A stretch of 64,000 nt of DNA from an uncultured Verrucomicrobiota bacterium. GTDB lineage: Bacteria > Verrucomicrobiota > Kiritimatiellia > CAIQIC01 > Lenti-01. The stretch lies in the NCBI GenBank assembly GCA_937872095.1, contig CALMNW010000075.1, positions 62,001 through 126,000 of the forward strand. Direction: 5' to 3'. Under the pieces are notes generated by a model that was not told the DNA's origin, searched no databases, and was given only the letters and a program-made list of their open reading frames with translations. How positions within the stretch are numbered: position 1 is the first letter of the stretch; every line of letters starts with the position of its first letter. The position numbers and the translations under genes are program-made. Shown here piece by piece: positions 26,178-35,417 of this stretch.

Positions 26178-27374
26178 TCAATGGCTCCAAGCGGGTGCAG
26201 TCCAATCGCCCGATGTTGTCAACGCTACGGGTTTGTCTCCCATGCTGTCAAGAAGGGAAACGCCGTAGCGGTAGTTCACGCCGCAGGCGGCGACGAGATG
26301 GCGGCCGTCCGGCGCCCAGGACGGATCCTCGTAGGAAGCGTCGTAGGGGGTGATGATGCGTTCCTGGCGGGTAGCCGGGTCCATGACCGCGATCTGGAAC
26401 TTGCCGCCGGTGAGCGTCTGGTAGGCGATCAGGCCGTTTTTCCCCCAGTCGGGCGCCACGTTCTGGGAACCCCGGGTCGTCAGGCGCTGGGGCGCCCCCC
26501 CCGCAGCGGACAAGATATAGAGCTGGGGCGTGCCGGTTTGGTTGGACACGTAGACGATGCTGGAACCGTCGGGCGACCAGGCCGGCGAACCTTCGTCCGC
26601 CCGGGGGGTGTTGGTCAGGCGGGTCAGGCGCTTGGACGCCAGGTCCTGGACGTAGAGGTCGGGGTTGCCGTCTTTGGAGAGGATCAGCGCCATGGACCGC
26701 CCGTTGGGGGAGATCGCGCCGCCGGAATTGACGCCGGGATAGGCCGCCGCGCGGGAGCGGGCGCCGGTCGCCAGTTCGATCGTGTAGACGTCGGCGTAGC
26801 GCTTCAGGAAGGAGGTATAGGAGATGAAGCGGTTGTCCGGGCTCCACCGCGGCTTCAGGGCGATGGACTTGTCTTGCGTGACCGGGCGGACGTCCTGGCA
26901 GCTCGAATCGGCCAGATAGAGTTCCTTCGCGCCGGTGCGCGTGCCGATCAGCGCCAGCTTGGCCAGAAAGAACGTCGGCTTGCCGGTGGTCTTGACGACG
27001 ATGTCGTCGGCCGCCTGATGGGCGACGTAGATCGCCAAGGCGCTCGGCTGGCTGTAGGTGGCGTTGACGTAGGCCCGTCCCGCCGCATCCGTCACCTGGC
27101 ACGCGAACGAAACCTGGCCGCCCGACTCGGCGATGCTGCCTTTGACGAAGATGCTGGCGCCGCCGCCCGAAACGACGTCCGTCCAGCCGGAACGCCGCAG
27201 ATCCAGTTCCAGCGTCCGGCGCACGGCCAGCGCCGCGTTGCCGGCGGCCTGGACGCCCGACAGATCCACGCCGACCGAGTCGCCCGCCGCCTTCCGGATC
27301 GTGACCTGCGCGAAGGTGGCGAGAACGGTTGCGGCCAACGTCGCGGCCATGGCGATCAAAATGCTCTTTTTCAC
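26178..27374 (-). CDS. tolB: TolB-like periplasmic beta-propeller protein
   Basis: The predicted start is a GTG with GAGGA 7 bases upstream, giving 398 residues and a clear signal peptide (VKKSILIAMAATLAATVLA); no ATG fits. The N-terminal domain (about 25-150) is TolB-like. The C-terminal propeller has WD40-type PD40 repeats such as KPRWSPDNRFISYTSFLKR and SPAWSPDGSSIVYVSNQTG. TolB works in the Tol-Pal system for outer-membrane constriction and binds Pal, whose gene follows. The palindrome array lies directly upstream. Confidence 0.92.
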   Translation of the reverse strand: MKKSILIAMAATLAATVLATFAQVTIRKAAGDSVGVDLSGVQAAGNAALAVRRTLELDLRRSGWTDVVSGGGASIFVKGSIAESGGQVSFACQVTDAAGRAYVNATYSQPSALAIYVAHQAADDIVVKTTGKPTFFLAKLALIGTRTGAKELYLADSSCQDVRPVTQDKSIALKPRWSPDNRFISYTSFLKRYADVYTIELATGARSRAAAYPGVNSGGAISPNGRSMALILSKDGNPDLYVQDLASKRLTRLTNTPRADEGSPAWSPDGSSIVYVSNQTGTPQLYILSAAGGAPQRLTTRGSQNVAPDWGKNGLIAYQTLTGGKFQIAVMDPATRQERIITPYDASYEDPSWAPDGRHLVAACGVNYRYGVSLLDSMGDKPVALTTSGDWTAPAWSH

Positions 27375-27506
27375 GGCGATTATCCTCGTGGGGTTAAATG
27401 GATGAGGGGGGGATGCTAGCCAAGACCGCCCCAGATGCAACAAAAGAATGCACCGTTCCCGGCGCGGGGAATCGCGGCTCGCCGCGCAATCGGCGCGGCG
27501 CGCGGG

Positions 27507-27641
27507 TTTTACGTAGCGTGGAAAAAAGTTTTCCACACCGTGGAAAAATTCCCCGAACTTTTTACGTAGCGTGGAAAATTCGGCCAATGTTTTTACGTTC
27601 TACGTAAAACTCGCCGAAAGTTTTTACGTAGCGTGGAAAAA
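27507..27641. repeat. Palindromic repeat array, 31-bp period (array 2)
   Basis: Five units of the same family as at 18897 fill much of the 297 bases between tolB and the Mut7-C gene. The copies include TTTTACGTAGCGTGGAAAA (three times), TTTTCCACACCGTGGAAAA and the fully symmetric TTTTACGTTCTACGTAAAA. The last units begin at 27559, 27590 and 27621, again 31 bp apart. The remaining bases of this gap (27375-27506) show no gene; they must hold the tolB promoter and ribosome site. Confidence 0.9.
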
Positions 27642-27671
27642 CGCGCTAGGATGGGGGCGGAAACCCGGGCC

Positions 27672-28442
27672 ATGAAGCATCCGCAACGAAAAGACGAACG
27701 CACGTTCGCGCACGCGGCCGAATTCCGCTTCTACGAGGAGCTGAACGACTTCCTCCCGCCGGACCGGCGCAAGCAAACGGTGGTCTACCGGTTCGACGGC
27801 CACCCCGGCATCAAGGATCCCATCGAGGCCCTGGGCGTGCCGCACGTCGAGGTGGACCTGATCGTCGTCAACGGGGAGTCGGTTGGCTTCGGCTACCATC
27901 TGCAGGACGGCGACCGCGTCGCGGTCTACCCCGTCTTCGAAAGCCTCGACGTGTCGCCGATCGTGAAACTGCGGGAGAAGCCGCTGCGGAAAATCGCGTT
28001 CGTGGTGGACGTGAATCTGGGGCGGCTGGCGCGGATGCTGCGGCTGCTGGGGTTCGACGCGCTGTTTTCCAACGCGTACGACGACGACGAGATCGTGGCC
28101 ATCGCGGAAGCGCAGGGCCGCGTCGTGCTGACGCGCGACCGGCGGCTGCTGTACGCGAAGGCGGTGACCCACGGCTACTGGGTGCGGTCGGTCTGGCCGC
28201 GGCGGCAGGTGGACGAAGTGGTGCGGCGGTTCGATCTGTCCGGCCAGATCCGGCCGTTTTCCCGCTGCGCGGACTGCAACGGGCGGATTGAACCCGTCGC
28301 GAAGGAAACCGTGGCGGATCGCTTGGAGCCCAAGACGAAGAAGTACTACGAGACGTTCTACCGCTGCTTGTCCTGCGGCAAGGTCTACTGGGAAGGCTCC
28401 CACGTCGGCAAGCTCCGCGAACGGTACAAAGGGGTCCTTTAG
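27672..28442 (+). CDS. Mut7-C RNase-domain protein with N-terminal ubiquitin-like domain
   Basis: This is a 256-residue protein if it starts at MKHPQRKDERTF; an in-frame ATG 21 bases upstream is also possible. The N-terminal ~85 residues look like a ThiS/MoaD-type beta-grasp fold (RFYEELNDFLPPDRR ... VEVDLIVVNGESVG). The C-terminal part is a Mut7-C domain: a PIN-like start FVVDVNLGRLARMLRLLGFD, Val-Leu-Thr-Arg-Asp-Arg-Arg-Leu, and a zinc ribbon with Cys-x2-Cys (CADCNG) and Cys-x2-Cys (CLSCGK). This fusion is common in bacteria; the RNA substrate is unknown. Confidence 0.88.
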   Translation: MKHPQRKDERTFAHAAEFRFYEELNDFLPPDRRKQTVVYRFDGHPGIKDPIEALGVPHVEVDLIVVNGESVGFGYHLQDGDRVAVYPVFESLDVSPIVKLREKPLRKIAFVVDVNLGRLARMLRLLGFDALFSNAYDDDEIVAIAEAQGRVVLTRDRRLLYAKAVTHGYWVRSVWPRRQVDEVVRRFDLSGQIRPFSRCADCNGRIEPVAKETVADRLEPKTKKYYETFYRCLSCGKVYWEGSHVGKLRERYKGVL

Positions 28443-28456
28443 CCAGAGGAGGCGCG

Positions 28457-28807
28457 ATGGGCATGGCTTCCGCAATCCGTTTTTTGGCCGCCGTCTTCGC
28501 CTTGGCGCTGGCGGCCGGCTGCGCGAGCCTGCGGCATGCCGACGATCCGTGGTGGGGAGAGGATAAAGCCAAGCATTTCGCCGTTTGCGGACTGGCGGGG
28601 GCGGCGGCGGCCCTCGCGGCCCGGAACAACGGCGGCTCCGACGGCTCCGCCTTCTGGGTCGGCATGGGCGTGTCCGTGGGGCTGGGCGCCGGCAAGGAAA
28701 CCTGGGACGCCCGGGTCAAAGGCACCTATTTCAGCGGCAAGGACTTCGTCTGGGACCTGCTGGGGGGCGCGGTCGGCGGCGGGCTGGCCGTCGGGCTGCA
28801 AGAATAG
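28457..28807 (+). CDS. YfiM-like lipoprotein
   Basis: The 116-residue product has a lipobox (Leu-Ala-Ala-Gly-Cys). Its mature part has Asp-Lys-Ala-Lys-His-Phe, two glycine-rich hydrophobic segments and Gly-Lys-Glu-x-Trp-Asp, the pattern of YfiM/DUF2279 lipoproteins, whose role is unknown. AGGAGG lies 6 bases before the chosen ATG. It follows the Mut7-C gene by 14 bases. A degenerate palindrome unit sits immediately after its stop. Confidence 0.7.
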   Translation: MGMASAIRFLAAVFALALAAGCASLRHADDPWWGEDKAKHFAVCGLAGAAAALAARNNGGSDGSAFWVGMGVSVGLGAGKETWDARVKGTYFSGKDFVWDLLGGAVGGGLAVGLQE

Positions 28808-28826
28808 TTTTCCACGGCGGGTAAAA
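28808..28826. repeat. Single degenerate palindromic unit
   Basis: TTTTCCACGGCGGGTAAAA begins at the stop codon of the YfiM-like gene. It is a diverged single copy of the palindrome family that forms the arrays at 18897 and 27507: one arm is TTTTCCAC and the other TAAAA. Confidence 0.6.
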
Positions 28827-28845
28827 GTTCCGTAGGATGCCGCGC

Positions 28846-29913
28846 ATGTCTGTTTATTCTCTTCAGCCGGTCCAGATCGGTTCGCTCCGCGTGGAGTGGC
28901 CGGTCTTCCTCGCGCCCATGGCGGGCTACACCGACGGCGCGTTCCGGTCGCTGTGCCTCGAACAGGGCTGCGGGGCCGTGGTCACCGAAATGGTGAGCGC
29001 GCAGGGCCTGATGCGCCACCACGTGCGCACGGGATACTATCTGGAAACCTGGGGCGAAGAGCATCCCATCGGCGCGCAGATCTATGGATCCGATCCAGCA
29101 GCGATGGCGGCGGCGGCGGCGCAGATCGCGGAAGCGCGGAAGTTCGATTTCCTGGACGTCAACGCGGGCTGCCCCATGCCGAAGATCCGCAACCGAGGGG
29201 ACGGGGCGGGGCTGATGCGCGATCCGGCGAAAATGGCCGAGATCGTCCGGCAGGTGAAGGCGGCGGCGGGGGAGAAGCTGCCGGTGACGGTGAAGACGCG
29301 CATCGGCTGGTGCGCGGATACGATCAACGTGCTGGAAACGACGGCCGGCGTGGAGGCGGCCGGGGCGGACGCGATTTTCCTGCACGGGCGCGTGGCCAGC
29401 GTGCGCCATTCGGGGCCGTCGGATTGGAATCTGATCGCGGAAGTGAAGCGCGCGCGGCGCGTGCCGGTGATCGGCAACGGGGGCATCAAGACGGCGACGG
29501 ACGTGTTCCGGATGGTCCGGGAAACGGGCGTGGACGGCGCGATGGTCGGGCGCGTGGCGCTGGGAAATCCGTGGTTGTTCCGCGATCTCCGCGATTGGGC
29601 GGCCGGTCGCGAGCCGCGTCCGGCAACGACGGACGAACTGCGCGCCGCCATCCACGAGCATCTGCGGCGGGAGATGGAGTTGATGGCGCGGAAGGGGAAG
29701 AAGGAATTGAAACTGGGCGCGGAGCTGACGGCGTGCCTGGTGCTGCGGCCGCATCTGGTGCGCTATCTGCGGGGTTATCGCGGCTTCGGGGCGCTGGCGC
29801 GGACGCTGGAAGAGCGGCAGGACGCCGCCACGCTGCTGCGGCGCGTGGACGAGGTGCTCGCCACGGGCCGGAAATGCGAAGCCCCGGCCGGCGAACCTGC
29901 TCCGGATCAATAG
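28846..29913 (+). CDS. dusB: tRNA-dihydrouridine synthase (DusB-like)
   Basis: The 355-residue FMN enzyme reduces uridines in tRNA D-loops. A TIM barrel begins with LAPMAGYTDGAFR and contains Asn-Ala-Gly-Cys109-Pro-Met-Pro-Lys with the catalytic Cys, VKTRIGW, and the FMN-binding Gly-Asn-Gly-Gly-Ile-Lys. The helical C-terminal domain (about 250-340) follows. The second Met was chosen because AGGA lies 8 bases before it; the first ATG is 9 bases upstream in the same frame. Its last 7 bases overlap the convergent barrel gene. Confidence 0.93.
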   Translation: MSVYSLQPVQIGSLRVEWPVFLAPMAGYTDGAFRSLCLEQGCGAVVTEMVSAQGLMRHHVRTGYYLETWGEEHPIGAQIYGSDPAAMAAAAAQIAEARKFDFLDVNAGCPMPKIRNRGDGAGLMRDPAKMAEIVRQVKAAAGEKLPVTVKTRIGWCADTINVLETTAGVEAAGADAIFLHGRVASVRHSGPSDWNLIAEVKRARRVPVIGNGGIKTATDVFRMVRETGVDGAMVGRVALGNPWLFRDLRDWAAGREPRPATTDELRAAIHEHLRREMELMARKGKKELKLGAELTACLVLRPHLVRYLRGYRGFGALARTLEERQDAATLLRRVDEVLATGRKCEAPAGEPAPDQ

Positions 29914-30779
29914 AGGACGACGGCGACGGTCAGGAAGCCCGCGTCGTCCACCGCATCGTCGAGCAGCGTTTCCCCGCCGCTGCGCGCCTCGTAGCGGCGG
30001 TCGAATTCCACGCCGCCGGCCAGCCGCAGCCAGAGGGGACCCCCGAGGCGTCGTTCGAGGCCGAGTCCGGCGCGCCAGCTTTCGATGAGGAACGTCTGCT
30101 CGCCGGCTTCGTCGTCGTCCACGACCCAGCGATCCCCGGCCGGCTGCAGGGAGGCGAAGAATCCCCAGTCTTCGGCCGGCGCCCAATAGGCGGAGGGCGA
30201 AGGTAGCACGAGCTGCACGGCGAGGTCGTCCGTGGCCTGCCAGATCAGGCCGCCGACGGGATAGAGGGCGGGGTCGCCGAACGCGGTGTCGTAGGCCAGG
30301 CCGAGTTGCGCGCGCCACGCGGCCGAAAAGGCGTATTCCGCCGCGACGTGGAACAGGATCTTGCCTTCGCCGGTGCGGCCGGAGCGGAAATCGGAATAGA
30401 ATCCGGGCAGGGCCATCGCCGACCAGCCCCAGCCCGCGGGCCGGGAGGCTTCCGCCGCCAGAAACGCGGCCAGGCCGTAGAGATCTTCGGAGCCCAGTTC
30501 CGGATGGTTCCGGAAATCCAAGCGCGTCCAGCCGGCCCAGGCCCCGGCGGCCAGCGCGACGCCGCCGATTTCCTGGTGCGCCAGCGGAACGAACAGCGCC
30601 GACTCTTGCAGGGAGACCTCGCCGGCGGCATCCGGATTTTCGGGGTCGTCGAAATCGACGCGGCCGGTGGCGAGATAGGAAATCGCGGCGGATTCCTCGC
30701 CCGGCGCGCGCGCCGAGGCAACCCACGCCGCGGTCGTCCCGGCGAAAAGCAAAATGGTCCAAATCCATTTGGTTTTCAT
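29907..30779 (-). CDS. Predicted outer-membrane beta-barrel protein
   Basis: The 290-residue protein has a signal peptide (about 1-24, ending Ala-Ser-Ala-Arg-Ala). It continues with repeated amphipathic strands with Trp, Tyr and Phe alternation and ends in Ala-Val-Val-Leu-Tyr, a barrel-type aromatic end. Text such as RAQLGLAYDTAFGDPALYPVG suggests an eight- to twelve-stranded barrel of the DUF6268 type. It is 13 bases downstream of the amidohydrolase gene on the same strand. Function is unknown. Confidence 0.65.
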   Translation of the reverse strand: MKTKWIWTILLFAGTTAAWVASARAPGEESAAISYLATGRVDFDDPENPDAAGEVSLQESALFVPLAHQEIGGVALAAGAWAGWTRLDFRNHPELGSEDLYGLAAFLAAEASRPAGWGWSAMALPGFYSDFRSGRTGEGKILFHVAAEYAFSAAWRAQLGLAYDTAFGDPALYPVGGLIWQATDDLAVQLVLPSPSAYWAPAEDWGFFASLQPAGDRWVVDDDEAGEQTFLIESWRAGLGLERRLGGPLWLRLAGGVEFDRRYEARSGGETLLDDAVDDAGFLTVAVVLY

Positions 30780-30792
30780 GCGGCGGGCTTCC

Positions 30793-32658
30793 TCACATGG
30801 TTCCGCTTTGCGCCCGCAGCCGGCGGCGACGCTCGGCCCGGCCCTTGAAACGCGGAGGCTTTTTCTTCATTTCCTCTGGGGAGCGGCCCTTGACGTAGAC
30901 GTCTTCGCCGCCGACCATGGTCAGATCCACGAAATGGTCGAGGGTGCCCAGGCCGATGTCGTGGGTGAGCAGGAACCAGAGCGTGGGCATCTTGCGCAGG
31001 TCGGTGTTGAAGACGACGAGATCGGCGTATTTGCCGACTTCGAGGGAGCCGACTTCGTCCTCCATGAAGAGGTTGTAGGCGGAATCGATCGTCCAGTGCC
31101 GGATGCCGGTTTCGATGGGAATGGCCTCGTCGGGACCCCAGTCCGTGTCGAACTTGTAGTTCAGGCGGGTGGCGGCGACGAAGAGGCCGTAGGCGGGATT
31201 GAGCGGGCCCGCCGCCCAATCCGTTCCGAACGAAATCCGCACGCCGGCCTCTGCCATCGAACGCCAGGCCATGCGCCATTGCAGGCGGTCGTGCCCGAGG
31301 CTGTTCTCGACCATTTCGTCGCCGAAGAAGTGCTGGGGCTGCATGGAGGCGATGATGCCGATGCGCGCCATCCGCGGCCAATCCTCCGGCGGCGGCATTT
31401 CGCAATGTTCGATGCTGTGGCGGGCGTCGCGCGCGCCGTTGGTCTGGAGAGCGCGCTCGTAGGCGTCGATGACCCGATGCGCGCCCGCGTCGCCGCAGGC
31501 GTGCGTGCAGGCCTGCAGCCCGAGCCGATCGACCAACTCGACGACGCGGTTGAATTCTTCCGCCGACCAGTCCGGCCGGCCGCAGGTCGAGGGATCGTCG
31601 GAATAAGGTTCCCGCAGGAACAGCGTGCGGTTGTCGGCCGTGCCGTCGATGTAGAATTTGACCGATTCGCCCAGCACAAGGCGGTCGTCCGATTCCGTTT
31701 TCCGGAGCTTCTTCCAGGCCCGCAGATCTTTTTTGAGCTGTTTTTCGTCCGCCAGCCGGTCGTGGCCGACGAAATACGCTCCGCGGATCCGCGTCCGGTC
31801 CAAGCCGCCGCGGTCGCGGAACTTCAGGATCAGCGGAATGAACTGCGGATAGATCTGGATGTCGTGCATGGTGGTCACGCCGTAGGACAGCGCCTCGTCC
31901 AGCGTTTTCTCCATGGCCGCCATGATGCCTTCTTCGACTTTCGGGCCGAGTTCTTCCCGGGTGAAGTAGTCGAAATAGTTGATCACGTGGAAGTGCTTGC
32001 ATTCGCCGGTGCAACGCCCCGTTGCGGGGTCGCGCACGGGTCCCAAGCGCTCGAACGCCTCCGGATTGCGCGCTTCCATCAGGTCGATGGCCTTGGAATT
32101 GAGCCAGCCGCCTTGGCCGCTGTAGGCCATCAGCATCACCGGGCGATCGGGGACGATTGCGTCGAGGATTTCGCGCCGGGGTCCGTCGGGAAGCTGGTCC
32201 ATCCGCCAGCCGATGCCGCCGATCAGCGGCAGGTCCGGATTCTTTTCCGCGCGCTCCTTCACCCAGGCCAGGATCTGTTCCTGGGTGGAAAAGGCGAACA
32301 GCTCCGGCGGCTGGAGATACGCCATGCCGCCGATCCAGAGGACGTGGCAATGGTTTTCGATGAATCCCGGCGTCACGAGCCGTCCGCGGCCGTCGACCAC
32401 CTCGGTGTCGGGGCCGACGAAATCCGCGATACCGGCGCGGGGGCCGACGTAGGCGATCCGGTCGCCCTTCACCGCCAGCGCGTCCGCCTGCGGCTGCCGG
32501 GCATCGCTGGTGAGGATGTCGGCATTGACGATGACCCAGTCGGCGGGGTGCGAACCGGTCCGGTCGAAGCGCGGCGGCGTGGCGCAGCCCGTTGCCCAAA
32601 CCAGCCCCCCGGCCAGCGCGAGTCCCATCATTCCCCGGCGGAAACGGTACGTGCTCAT
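30793..32658 (-). CDS. Amidohydrolase family protein (YtcJ-like), exported lipoprotein
   Basis: The 621-residue protein starts at an ATG with AGGAGG upstream and a lipobox-like Val-Trp-Ala-Thr-Gly-Cys. It carries the YtcJ-type amidohydrolase_3 layout: a small beta domain (VNADILTSDARQPQADALAV), His-x-His metal motif in ENHCHVLW, metal-ligand His in CTHACGDAG and SIEHCEM, and the Asp in SFGTDWAAGPLNP. The product is probably a periplasmic metal-dependent amidase; the substrate cannot be inferred. A similar beta closing strand (ADLVVFNTDLRKMP) lies near the end. Confidence 0.88.
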   Translation of the reverse strand: MSTYRFRRGMMGLALAGGLVWATGCATPPRFDRTGSHPADWVIVNADILTSDARQPQADALAVKGDRIAYVGPRAGIADFVGPDTEVVDGRGRLVTPGFIENHCHVLWIGGMAYLQPPELFAFSTQEQILAWVKERAEKNPDLPLIGGIGWRMDQLPDGPRREILDAIVPDRPVMLMAYSGQGGWLNSKAIDLMEARNPEAFERLGPVRDPATGRCTGECKHFHVINYFDYFTREELGPKVEEGIMAAMEKTLDEALSYGVTTMHDIQIYPQFIPLILKFRDRGGLDRTRIRGAYFVGHDRLADEKQLKKDLRAWKKLRKTESDDRLVLGESVKFYIDGTADNRTLFLREPYSDDPSTCGRPDWSAEEFNRVVELVDRLGLQACTHACGDAGAHRVIDAYERALQTNGARDARHSIEHCEMPPPEDWPRMARIGIIASMQPQHFFGDEMVENSLGHDRLQWRMAWRSMAEAGVRISFGTDWAAGPLNPAYGLFVAATRLNYKFDTDWGPDEAIPIETGIRHWTIDSAYNLFMEDEVGSLEVGKYADLVVFNTDLRKMPTLWFLLTHDIGLGTLDHFVDLTMVGGEDVYVKGRSPEEMKKKPPRFKGRAERRRRLRAQSGTM

Positions 32659-32797
32659 GGCGGTTCCTCCTCTGCGTTCACTGCCATTCAACCGTCTGGA
32701 AAACGGTTTGGCAAGGTTCGAGTGGCGGTTTTTCGCGGGCGTCCGGAACGGCTTTGGACTGTGCAGGGCGGCGGGTTTGGGGTAGATTGAAGGATCG

Positions 32798-34246
32798 ATG
32801 AAACAAGGGATGTTCCAGAACGCGCAGATGCGCCAGGAGATGAAGCTGGCGCCGCGCATGATGCAGTCGCTGCGCTTCCTGCAGGCGCCGCTGCCGGAGC
32901 TGCGCGACCTGGTCCGCGCCGAACTGGAACAGAATCCGGTGCTGGAGGAAAAGCTGGGCGACGGCGACGCGGCGCTGGCGGCCGTCGAACCGCTGGCGGC
33001 GCCGGCGGCGGACGACGTGGACCAGGAAAACGATTTCGAGCCGGACGATTTCGGGCGGGAGATCGACGCGCTGGAGCAGATGCTGGAACCGCGGCCGCTG
33101 GACGACGCGCCCGGCACGCCGACGCCCTCGCCGGAGGCGGAGGAAAAGCGGCAGTTCTTCCTGGATTCGATCACGGCGCCGCCGTCGCTGCATGCGCATC
33201 TGGAGGAACAGCTGAACGAATCCGGGCTGTCCGACGAACAGAAAAAGGCGGGGGAGTACGTCGTCGGCAACGTGGACGAAAACGGCTGGCTGGCGGCGGA
33301 CGTCGCGGAAATCTCGCGCGAGTCCGGGGTGCCGGAAAAGACGGTGCGGGAAACGCTGGCGGTGGTGCAGGAGTTCGATCCGCCGGGCGTGGCGGCGCGC
33401 GGCCTGAAGGAATGCCTGCGGATCCAGCTGCGGCGCCTGGGGCACGGCGACGATTCGCCGGCGGTCGATTTGGTCGAACGCCATCTGGAAGAGCTGGGCG
33501 ACCGGACCGCCGCGGAACTGGCGAAGGCGACGGGGCGTCCGGAGACCGCCATCGCGGACGCGATGAAGGCGATCGCGGCGCTGGATCCGAAGCCGGGCCT
33601 GAAATTTTCGGCGCCGCCGCCGGTCTACGTCGCCCCGGAAGTGGAAATCCGCCGGACGGCGGAAGGGGACGTCGCGGTGGAGCTGTTGCGGGACGCCCTG
33701 CCGCGCCTGCACATCAGCGCGGAATACGAATCGATGCTGGAAGATCCCGAAACGGCCGCGGAGGCGAAGAAATACCTCGCGGAGAAAATCCGTTCGGGCC
33801 AGTTCGTGATGGACAGCCTGCACCAGCGGCGGACGACGATCCGCCGCATCGCGGAGGAAATCGCGGCCGCGCAGAGGGAATTTTTCGAGCACGGCATCTC
33901 GAAGCTGAAGCCGATGACGATGGGGGCGGTGGCGGAGAAGCTGGGCGTGCACGAGACGACGGTGGGGCGGGCGGTCTCGGGCAAATACGTGAAGACGCCC
34001 CAGGGCGTCTTCGAGCTGCGGTTTTTCTTCACGGGCGGCTTCCAGACGGCGGACGGGGGCAGCATTTCGACGGAAGCGGTCAAGGAAGCCGTGGCGAAGG
34101 TCATCGGGCACGAGGACGTGCGCAAGCCGCTCTCCGACCAGGCCATCGCGGAAAAATTGAAGGAACAGGGGCTGAAAGTGGCGCGGCGGACCGTGGCGAA
34201 ATACCGCGAGGAACTGGGTTTTCCGCCCGCGCACAAGCGCAAGTGA
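32798..34246 (+). CDS. rpoN: RNA polymerase sigma-54 factor
   Basis: The 482-residue factor begins with region I (Met-Lys-Leu-Ala-Pro-Arg-Met-Met-Gln-Ser-Leu-x-x-Leu-Gln, then LeuGluGlnAsnPro-Val-Leu-Glu), which contacts activators. An acidic region II (about 55-115) follows, then the core-binding domain and the DNA-binding domain with helix-turn-helix. The RpoN box Ala-Arg-Arg-Thr-Val-Ala-Lys-Tyr-Arg-Glu is at about 462-471 and is intact. It is divergent from the amidohydrolase across 139 bases. No sigma-54-dependent activator gene and no convincing -24/-12 promoter was noticed in the window. Confidence 0.97.
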   Translation: MKQGMFQNAQMRQEMKLAPRMMQSLRFLQAPLPELRDLVRAELEQNPVLEEKLGDGDAALAAVEPLAAPAADDVDQENDFEPDDFGREIDALEQMLEPRPLDDAPGTPTPSPEAEEKRQFFLDSITAPPSLHAHLEEQLNESGLSDEQKKAGEYVVGNVDENGWLAADVAEISRESGVPEKTVRETLAVVQEFDPPGVAARGLKECLRIQLRRLGHGDDSPAVDLVERHLEELGDRTAAELAKATGRPETAIADAMKAIAALDPKPGLKFSAPPPVYVAPEVEIRRTAEGDVAVELLRDALPRLHISAEYESMLEDPETAAEAKKYLAEKIRSGQFVMDSLHQRRTTIRRIAEEIAAAQREFFEHGISKLKPMTMGAVAEKLGVHETTVGRAVSGKYVKTPQGVFELRFFFTGGFQTADGGSISTEAVKEAVAKVIGHEDVRKPLSDQAIAEKLKEQGLKVARRTVAKYREELGFPPAHKRK

Positions 34247-34283
34247 GAAGCCGCGGGCCTTTTCAGCCGGAAGAACGGGAACC

Positions 34284-35255
34284 ATGAAGACGGATTTCGG
34301 AACGACGGATTTCGCGGAATTTTGCCGGACGAACCGGCCGGCGTACCACGCGGGCTATTACGCGATGTATTCGAGCTGGTGGGACGCGATCACCACGGAC
34401 CCGAACCTGATGGTGGTGCCGGTGGACGATCACATGGTGCATCGCGGCGACGGGCTGTTCGAGACGTTCAAGTGCGTGGACGGGGCGGTCTACAACCTCG
34501 GCGCGCATCTGGCCCGGCTGGAAGGCGGGGCGCGGGCCATCGCGCTGGACCTGCCCTGGAGCCGCGCGGACGTCGCCCGCATCGTCGGCGCCGTGCTGAA
34601 GGCCGGCGGGCGTCGCGACGCGCTGGTGCGGATTTTCGTTTCGCGCGGGCCGGGCGGGCATTCGGCGAATCCCTACGAATGTCCGACGCCGCTGCTGATG
34701 GTGCTGGCGATCCGGCTGCCGCCGGCGTTCATGGAAGCCCATCCGGAAGGAGCCAAGGTGGGCGTGAGCGGCGTGCCGAACAAGGACGGGTTCTTCGCCC
34801 AGGTCAAGAGCGTGAACTACCTGCCGAACGTCCTGATGAAAAAACAGGCCGTGGATGCGGGCATGGATTTCATGCTCGGTTTCGACAAGAACGGGCACAT
34901 GACCGAGCTGCCGACGGAAAATTTCGGCGTCGTGACGCAGGACCGCGTGCTGCGGGTGCCGAAGCCGGAGCACATCCTGCTGGGCACGACGATGTTGCGG
35001 GTGCTCGAACTGGCGCGCGGACAATTGGTGCCGGCGGGCATCCTCGCCGGCGTGGAGGAAGCGGACGTGTCGCGCGCGGAGCTGGAAACCGTCGCGGAAA
35101 TGCTGGTGTTCGGCACGACGCCGAACGTGACGGCGGTGACGGCGTTCGCGGGCCGGCCGGTCGGCGATGGAAAGCCCGGACCCGTCTGGCGCGAACTGAA
35201 CCGCGCGTTCGAGGAAGATCTCCGGAATCCCGCGATGTTGACCCCGATGCTGTAA
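34284..35255 (+). CDS. Class IV PLP-dependent aminotransferase
   Basis: The 323-residue enzyme has the fold-type IV motifs. Asp-Gly-Leu-Phe-Glu-Thr-Phe starts the small domain, Lys175 in the QVKSVNYLPNVL region is the PLP Schiff-base Lys, Glu212 in Leu-Pro-Thr-Glu-Asn-Phe holds the pyridine nitrogen, and GTTPNVTAV closes the phosphate cup. The group includes branched-chain aminotransferase, D-amino-acid transaminase and aminodeoxychorismate lyase; sequence alone does not choose. It starts 37 bases after rpoN. Confidence 0.88.
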   Translation: MKTDFGTTDFAEFCRTNRPAYHAGYYAMYSSWWDAITTDPNLMVVPVDDHMVHRGDGLFETFKCVDGAVYNLGAHLARLEGGARAIALDLPWSRADVARIVGAVLKAGGRRDALVRIFVSRGPGGHSANPYECPTPLLMVLAIRLPPAFMEAHPEGAKVGVSGVPNKDGFFAQVKSVNYLPNVLMKKQAVDAGMDFMLGFDKNGHMTELPTENFGVVTQDRVLRVPKPEHILLGTTMLRVLELARGQLVPAGILAGVEEADVSRAELETVAEMLVFGTTPNVTAVTAFAGRPVGDGKPGPVWRELNRAFEEDLRNPAMLTPML

Positions 35256-35417
35256 CTTTTCGGCCGCGCGGAACTTCGCCGCGCCTCGAGACGCTGCGGT
35301 AAATTTCGGCAGCGGCTGGATAATTTATAAAATCACGTTAAATTGTGTTGTGCCGCACCGCTGGCTTGGGGTATCTACGCACAAATCAGGACAGGTCGGA
35401 GTCGAGGAGAAAGACAA